From Tessaracoccus flavescens (GTDB lineage: Bacteria > Actinomycetota > Actinomycetes > Propionibacteriales > Propionibacteriaceae), in NCBI GenBank assembly GCA_020741375.1, contig DYZF01000232.1:1-9148 (forward strand): a stretch of 9,148 bases of DNA, in the 5' to 3' direction. Made by a program: the position numbers and the translations under genes. Under the pieces are notes generated by a model that saw only the letters and a program-made list of their open reading frames with translations, did no database searches and had not been told where the DNA came from. The first letter of the stretch is position 1, and each line of letters begins with the position of its first letter. This document shows positions 5,105 to 9,148 of this stretch, piece after piece.

Positions 5105-6712
5105 GTGAGTCAGATCCCCAGCACCCAGCACGCCATTCAGTTCGTCGGTGCAGACGAGATCGTCCACAACACCAACAAGCCAGTCGACGAGGTTGGCCCG
5201 CACCAGATGCTGCTGCAGGTTGAATCGTGCGGAATCTGCTTCAGCGACACGAAGCTGCTGCACGCGTTCGACACCCACCCGCGCAAGTCCGACGTCGTCT
5301 CGGGCATTGATCTCGACGCCCTCGCGGAAATCCCCAGCTACAAGCCCGGCAGCCAGCCCGTCGTCCCCGGCCATGAGCCCGTGGGCCGCATCGTCGCTGC
5401 CGGCGATCAGGTGAGCCGCTTCAAGGTGGGCGACCGCGTCCTCGTGCAGGCCGACTGGAAGCACCTGCGCACCGCCAAGTCCAACGGCGCCTTCGGCTAC
5501 AACTTCGAGGGCGCGCTGCAGGAGTACGTCGTCATCGACGAGCGCTGCGTCGTGTCGCCGTCGGGCGAGGAGTTCCTCATCCACGTGACCGACGGCCCCT
5601 CGTCTGCCGCCGTCGGCCTCATCGAGCCGTGGGCCACCGTCGAGGGCTCCTACGCGTGGAAGGAGCGCAACCACCTCAAGGACGGCGGTCGCCTCCTCGT
5701 GGTGACCGACGGCGACGCCGCGGGCCTGGACGCGCTCACCGCCGCGCACGCCCCCAAGGAGACCATCACGCTGGCGCCCGCCGACGCCGGTAGCGCCGAG
5801 GGCGAGTTCGACGACATCGTCTACTACGGCTCCGACGCCGACGTCATCGAAACCCTGGCGGCGCACCTCGGCACCCGCGCCACCATGTGCGTGGTCCTGG
5901 GCGGCGGGCAGATCGGGCGCAAGGTGCAGCTCGACGTCGGCCGCGTCCACTACGATTTCATTCGCTTCTGCGGCACCACCGGCGACGACCCGGCCGACGG
6001 CTACGCCTGGATCCCCGAGACGGGCGAACTGCGCGACGGCGACAAGATCGCCATCATCGGCGCCGCCGGCCCCATGGGCCAGATGCACACCATGCGCGCC
6101 GTCACCTCCGGGTTCAAGGACATCACGGTGGCCGGCACCGACCTCAGCGACGACCGCCTCGCCCACCTCGAATCCATCGTGGGCCCCGTCGCGCAGGAGC
6201 GCGGTGTGCCGCTGGAGATCATCAACACCGGTACCACCGAACTGCAGCCCGGCTACACGCACCTGTCCTGCATGGTGCCCGTCCCGGCACTGGTCTCGCA
6301 GGCCGTGGATCTGGCCGCCGACGGCGCCATCCTCAACGCCTTCGCGGGCATCCCCGCCGGCACCCCGGGCGAGTTCGACCTGCAGGGCATCATCGAGCGC
6401 CGCATCTTCATGCTCGGCACCTCCGGTTCGGACGTCTCGGACATGCGCACCGTGCTCCGCAAGATCGAGGAGGGCATCATCGATACCCATATCTCGCTCG
6501 ACGCGGTCACCGGCATGGCGGGCTTCCGCGACGCCATCGATTCGGTGATCAACCGCACCAGCGGCGGCAAGATCATGGTGTACCCCGCGCTGCACGACCT
6601 CCCGCTCACGCGCTTGGTGGACATGCCCGAGAAGCTGCCGCACGTCGCGGCCAAGCTCAACGACGGCGTCTGGACCAAGGAGGCCGAGCAGGCCCTCCTG
6701 GCCGGCGAGTGA
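5105..6712 (+). CDS. Zinc-dependent medium-chain dehydrogenase with large insertion (SorE-like)
   Basis: 535-residue oxidoreductase of the medium-chain (GroES-fold) alcohol/polyol dehydrogenase superfamily, about 150-180 residues longer than usual. Probable catalytic zinc ligands are C45 (in CGICFSDTK), H90 with E91 (VPGHEPVG) and E174 (GLIEPWA). KVGDRVLVQ (107-115) and EGALQEYVVIDE (135-146) are typical GroES-domain motifs. The four-cysteine structural-zinc loop expected between them is absent. The nucleotide-binding loop GAAGPMGQMH lies at 319-328, far downstream of its usual place near 175-185, because about 130 residues are inserted (around 181-310). The inserted part includes a second glycine loop, VVLGGGQIGRK (263-273), and GRVHYDFIRFCGTTG (279-293), reminiscent of L-sorbose-1-phosphate reductase (SorE) relatives. 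The likely substrate is a sugar phosphate or polyol with NAD(P)+, but this is not determined. It lies 32 bases before lpdA on the same strand, a short gap compatible with read-through. Confidence 0.8.
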   Translation: MSQIPSTQHAIQFVGADEIVHNTNKPVDEVGPHQMLLQVESCGICFSDTKLLHAFDTHPRKSDVVSGIDLDALAEIPSYKPGSQPVVPGHEPVGRIVAAGDQVSRFKVGDRVLVQADWKHLRTAKSNGAFGYNFEGALQEYVVIDERCVVSPSGEEFLIHVTDGPSSAAVGLIEPWATVEGSYAWKERNHLKDGGRLLVVTDGDAAGLDALTAAHAPKETITLAPADAGSAEGEFDDIVYYGSDADVIETLAAHLGTRATMCVVLGGGQIGRKVQLDVGRVHYDFIRFCGTTGDDPADGYAWIPETGELRDGDKIAIIGAAGPMGQMHTMRAVTSGFKDITVAGTDLSDDRLAHLESIVGPVAQERGVPLEIINTGTTELQPGYTHLSCMVPVPALVSQAVDLAADGAILNAFAGIPAGTPGEFDLQGIIERRIFMLGTSGSDVSDMRTVLRKIEEGIIDTHISLDAVTGMAGFRDAIDSVINRTSGGKIMVYPALHDLPLTRLVDMPEKLPHVAAKLNDGVWTKEAEQALLAGE

Positions 6713-6732
6713 CCGATGGCTCGTGCGGCAGG

Positions 6733-6738
6733 CACAAT
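6733..6738 (+). promoter_or_regulatory. Possible -10 box (CACAAT) for leaderless lpdA
   Basis: CACAAT (five of six bases as in TACAAT) lies in the 32-base gap after the dehydrogenase gene and is followed by six bases (ggccgc) and the lpdA ATG. No ribosome-binding site is seen. The spacing matches the pepA arrangement and suggests lpdA has its own start of transcription in addition to any read-through. Confidence 0.4.
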
Positions 6739-6744
6739 GGCCGC

Positions 6745-8142
6745 ATGAGCACCGCCTTTGACGTCGCCATCGTGGGCGCAGGGTCCGCCGGATATGCCTG
6801 CGCCCTTCGCGCCGCCCAACTCGGCCTGAGCGTCGCGCTCGTCGACGACGGCCCGCTGGGCGGCACCTGCCTGCACCGCGGCTGCATCCCCACCAAGGCG
6901 TGGCTGCAGGCCGCGAAGGTGCGCCGCACCGTCGAGAAGGCGGGCGCGTTCGGCATCGGGGCCACGCTCGGTGAGACCGACCCCGCCGGGATCAAGCGCT
7001 ACGCGACGGGCGTCGTCGACGGCCTCCACCGGGGGCTCGAAGGCCTGATTCGGGGTCACGGCATCACCGTGATCCGCGAGCGCGGCACCCTCGTCTCCGA
7101 CGATTCCGGCCCCGGCGTCGAAACCGCGTCCGGCCGATACCGAGCGCGCGCCGTCGTGCTGGCCACCGGTGCCGCGCCCATCACCCTCGGCCTCGAGACC
7201 GACGGCGAACGCATCCTCACCAGCGACCACGCGCTCGCGCTCGAGCACCTCCCGCAGCGCGCCGTCGTGCTCGGCGGCGGCGTCATCGGCGTCGAGTTCG
7301 CGTCGCTGTGGGCCGATCTGGGCGTCGACGTCACCCTCATCGAGGCCACCGACCGGCTCCTCCCCGCCGAAGAACCGGCCCACTCGACCCTGCTCGCGCG
7401 CGAACTGAAGCGACGGGGCGTGAGCGTGCGGCTCGACACCACGGTCGACGCCGCCACCCGCTCGGCCGACGGCGTCGCGGTCGCGATCGGCGACGACTCC
7501 ATCGAGACGGACCTGCTGCTGGTGGCCGTCGGCCGCCGACCCGCCACGACGGGGCTCGGGTTGGCGGAGGCGGGCGTCACGCTGGCCGAGACCGGGCACG
7601 TCGTGGTGGACGACCGGCTCCAGACCTCGGTGCGCGGGGTGTTCGCCGCCGGTGACCTCGTGGCCGGCCCCCAACTCGCCCACCGCGGCTACGCGCACGG
7701 ACTCTTCTTGGCAGAGCGCATCGCCCAACTCCAGGGCAAGCATCCCGCGCGCCCGACGCTGCCCGCCGACGTTGATATTCCGCGCATCACCTACTCGTCG
7801 CCTCAGGTGGCCAGCGTCGGTCTCACCGCGGAGGCGGCAGGGCCGGAGGCGGAGGTGGCGACGTATCACCTCACGGGCAACGGCCGAGCGCAGATCCTCC
7901 GCGGCGGCGACCGCGAGACGGGCATGGTGCGCGTGGTTCGCCGCCCCGACGGAGCCATCGTCGGCGTGCACGCCATCGGTGAGGACGTCGCGGAACTGAT
8001 CGCCGAAGGCGCACTGCTCGTCGGCTGGCAGGCCACCGTCGACGACATCGCGGGCATCGTGCATCCACACCCGACGCTCAGCGAGTCAATCACCGAGGCA
8101 ACCTGGGCGCTCGGTGGACGTCCACTGCACATGCACGCTTGA
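6745..8142 (+). CDS. lpdA: Dihydrolipoyl dehydrogenase (E3)
   Basis: 465-residue FAD-dependent E3 subunit of 2-oxoacid dehydrogenase complexes, which reoxidises dihydrolipoyl-lysine on E2 and reduces NAD+. Standard family length. The FAD loop is GAGSAG (11-16), the redox-active disulfide is C42/C47 in [13 protein letters not shown] (39-51), and the NAD loop is GGGVIG (177-182). VFAAGDL (299-305) is the second FAD motif. The C-terminal active-site motif HPHPTLSE (440-447) supplies the catalytic H442-E447 pair to the partner subunit, so the enzyme should be a functional homodimer. The HRGCIPTK variant of the active-site loop is, from memory, usual in actinobacteria. The ATG at 6745 was chosen by the conserved start [15 protein letters not shown]; the frame is open far upstream but that part is shadow sequence over the dehydrogenase gene. 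The E2 gene follows after 52 bases. Confidence 0.96.
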   Translation: MSTAFDVAIVGAGSAGYACALRAAQLGLSVALVDDGPLGGTCLHRGCIPTKAWLQAAKVRRTVEKAGAFGIGATLGETDPAGIKRYATGVVDGLHRGLEGLIRGHGITVIRERGTLVSDDSGPGVETASGRYRARAVVLATGAAPITLGLETDGERILTSDHALALEHLPQRAVVLGGGVIGVEFASLWADLGVDVTLIEATDRLLPAEEPAHSTLLARELKRRGVSVRLDTTVDAATRSADGVAVAIGDDSIETDLLLVAVGRRPATTGLGLAEAGVTLAETGHVVVDDRLQTSVRGVFAAGDLVAGPQLAHRGYAHGLFLAERIAQLQGKHPARPTLPADVDIPRITYSSPQVASVGLTAEAAGPEAEVATYHLTGNGRAQILRGGDRETGMVRVVRRPDGAIVGVHAIGEDVAELIAEGALLVGWQATVDDIAGIVHPHPTLSESITEATWALGGRPLHMHA

Positions 8143-8150
8143 TCTAGGGA

Positions 8151-8156
8151 TAGGCT
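8151..8156 (+). promoter_or_regulatory. Probable -10 box (TAGGCT) upstream of the E2 gene
   Basis: The same hexamer as at pepA, 38 bases before the E2 ATG, giving a predicted leader of about 30 bases. Unlike pepA, this leader carries a ribosome-binding site. No convincing -35 element. It suggests the E2 gene can be transcribed separately from lpdA. Confidence 0.45.
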
Positions 8157-8177
8157 GGGACCAATATCGCGGTACGC

Positions 8178-8184
8178 AAAGGAG
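8178..8184 (+). promoter_or_regulatory. Ribosome-binding site (AAAGGAG) of the E2 gene
   Basis: AAAGGAG lies 10 bases before the ATG at 8195 and fixes that start, immediately ahead of the conserved lipoyl-domain sequence. Confidence 0.75.
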
Positions 8185-8194
8185 CCACACTCAC

Positions 8195-9148
8195 ATGTCA
8201 ACCGAAGTAACCCTCCCGGCACTGGGCGAATCCGTCACGGAAGGCACCATTTCTCGCTGGTTGAAGGCAGTCGGAGACACTGTCGAGGCCGACGAGCCGT
8301 TACTCGAGGTCTCCACCGACAAGGTCGACACTGAGATCCCCAGCCCCGTCGCGGGCACCCTGCTGGAGATCAAGTTCGAAGAAGACGACGTGGCTGAGGT
8401 GGGCGCTGTGCTCGCCGTCATCGGCGACGCCGACGAGAGCGCCGGCGGCAGCGACGAAGCCCCCTCCGAAGAGGCTGCGGCTGAGGAAGCCCCCGCCGAG
8501 GAAGCTCCCGCCGAAGAGACGGCCGACACCCCCGTCGAGACCGCCACCCCAGAAGAGCAGCCCAAGCCCGCCGAGGATCAGCCCACCGCGGCTGCGTCCT
8601 CCAGCGGCATCGAGGTCACCCTCCCGGCGCTCGGCGAGTCCGTCACCGAGGGCACCATCAGCCGCTGGCTGAAGGAAGTGGGCGACACCGTCGAGGCCGA
8701 CGAGCCACTGCTCGAGGTCTCCACCGACAAGGTCGACACCGAGATCCCGTCCCCGGCCGCCGGCACCCTGCTGGAGATCCGCTTCAAGGAAGACGACACC
8801 GCTGAGGTGGGCGAAGTGCTCGCCATCATCGGCGACGCCTCGGCGCAGCCGGAGCCCAAGGAAGAGACCGATCCCGAGCCCCAGGAGGAGGCTCCCAAGG
8901 AGGAGCCCAAGCCTGAGCCGAAGGAAGAGCCGAAGCCCGGGCCCAAGGAAGAACCCAAGCCCGAGCCCAAGGAAGAGCCGAAGAAGGAGGAGCCCAAGGC
9001 TGACGCCGAGCTCTCCCCCGCCGTCGAAGCCGCAGTGGCTCGTCGCGCGGCCGAAGCCTCTGGCGACGGCACGTACGTGACCCCGCTGGTCCGCAAGATG
9101 GCCAAGGAACACGGCGTGGATCTGGCATCCGTCAAGGGCACCGGCGTC
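8195..9148 (+). CDS. sucB: 2-oxoacid dehydrogenase E2 (dihydrolipoamide acyltransferase), N-terminal part
   Basis: 318 codons are visible; the frame runs off the right edge. E2 forms the core of the 2-oxoglutarate and/or pyruvate dehydrogenase complex and passes acyl groups from E1 to CoA on a lipoyl arm. Two lipoyl domains are present at about 2-79 and 138-215, with lipoyl-lysines K43 and K179 in identical [12 protein letters not shown] contexts. The linkers are an acidic Ala/Glu/Pro stretch (81-135) and a Glu/Pro/Lys repeat stretch (219-269). The start of the peripheral subunit-binding domain that docks E1/E3 follows: [20 protein letters not shown] (294-313) and KGTGV. The catalytic acyltransferase domain, with its HxxxDG motif, lies beyond the window, so succinyl versus acetyl specificity cannot be judged; actinobacterial homologues are labelled SucB or DlaT. 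It lies just after lpdA, encoding its E3 partner. Confidence 0.95.
   Translation, partial: MSTEVTLPALGESVTEGTISRWLKAVGDTVEADEPLLEVSTDKVDTEIPSPVAGTLLEIKFEEDDVAEVGAVLAVIGDADESAGGSDEAPSEEAAAEEAPAEEAPAEETADTPVETATPEEQPKPAEDQPTAAASSSGIEVTLPALGESVTEGTISRWLKEVGDTVEADEPLLEVSTDKVDTEIPSPAAGTLLEIRFKEDDTAEVGEVLAIIGDASAQPEPKEETDPEPQEEAPKEEPKPEPKEEPKPGPKEEPKPEPKEEPKKEEPKADAELSPAVEAAVARRAAEASGDGTYVTPLVRKMAKEHGVDLASVKGTGV
8207..8431 (+). repeat. Lipoyl-domain repeat, copy 1
   Basis: Codes for residues 5-79 of E2. It matches copy 2 (8615-8839), 408 bases downstream, at 68 of 75 residues. The DNA is also closely similar, with an identical run from CTCGAGGTC through AAGGTCGACAC around the lipoyl-lysine codon. 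Confidence 0.9.
8615..8839 (+). repeat. Lipoyl-domain repeat, copy 2
   Basis: Codes for residues 141-215 of E2. The seven differences from copy 1 are at residue pairs 25/161, 52/188, 60/196, 62/198, 66/202, 71/207 and 75/211, all outside the lipoyl-lysine loop. Confidence 0.9.
8909..8980 (+). repeat. Three tandem 24-base repeats coding KPEPKEEP in the E2 linker
   Basis: Residues 239-262 read [24 protein letters not shown]. The DNA copies differ mainly at third codon positions, plus one Glu to Gly change (GAG to GGG) in the middle copy. Looser copies of the same pattern flank it (residues 232-238 and 263-268). It probably forms a stiff, charged swinging-arm linker. Confidence 0.85.

Noticed and set aside
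4760..6643. 627-codon minus-strand open frame opposite the dehydrogenase gene
   Set aside because: It lies antisense to a clear enzyme gene and across the 108-aa gene in another frame, with His/Val/Gly/Asp-rich shadow composition and no domain.
5887..6744. In-frame upstream extension of lpdA
   Set aside because: The extension is an Arg/His-rich shadow of the dehydrogenase gene. The E3 family start and a leaderless-type promoter place the start at 6745.
6253..8070. 605-codon minus-strand open frame opposite lpdA
   Set aside because: It is antisense to a fully conserved E3 gene and has no family resemblance.
8118..8150. Possible terminator after lpdA
   Set aside because: Only short imperfect complementarity (around TGCACATGCA) and no T-run; not a convincing hairpin.
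8300..9112. Gly/Leu/Phe-rich minus-strand frame resembling a repetitive membrane protein
   Set aside because: It is the reverse reading of the E2 lipoyl domains and E/P/K linker repeats; the apparent repeats come from the sense-strand repeats.

Overview
The window is GC-rich DNA from an actinobacterium. The evidence is the pspA-pspAA pair, a DUF3043 membrane protein, a pepA-lpd-E2 gene order, frequent GTG starts, and start codons placed 6-7 bases after a -10-like hexamer. A member of the Propionibacteriaceae or a relative is plausible, but the genus cannot be settled from the sequence alone. The region is chromosomal and gene-dense. I see no mobile elements, RNA genes, CRISPR arrays or phage genes, and no gene-free stretch longer than about 185 bases.

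Left part (1-1758, minus strand): a tightly coupled envelope-stress operon reads leftward as pspA, then pspAA, then a degenerate glycerate-kinase-like gene cut by the window edge. Each junction is a 4-base stop/start overlap (ATGA, then GTGA). A 182-base divergent intergenic region with an inverted repeat separates pspA from a plus-strand pair: a DUF3043 two-helix membrane protein and a coupled 68-residue acidic protein. A small two-helix membrane protein with a C-x-G-x2-M-x-P-G-D-x-C-like loop lies on the minus strand, and its 3' end overlaps that of the 68-residue gene.

Right part (3161-9148): a conserved core-metabolism group, pepA (M17 leucyl aminopeptidase), lpdA (dihydrolipoyl dehydrogenase, E3) and the 5' part of a 2-oxoacid dehydrogenase E2 gene (sucB/dlaT type, two lipoyl domains). 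Between pepA and lpdA lie a 108-residue conserved actinobacterial protein on the minus strand and a 535-residue zinc-dependent medium-chain dehydrogenase of SorE-like appearance. The dehydrogenase carries a large insertion and lacks the structural-zinc cysteines. E3 and E2 work together: E2 carries the acyl group on lipoyl-lysine and E3 reoxidises the dihydrolipoyl arm with NAD+.

Nothing here is clearly a wholly new system. The points most worth a second look are the probable pseudokinase wired into the psp operon, the unusual long dehydrogenase inserted in an otherwise conserved gene order, the recurrent leaderless-type start architecture, and the near-identical duplicated lipoyl domains with a tandem-repeat linker.
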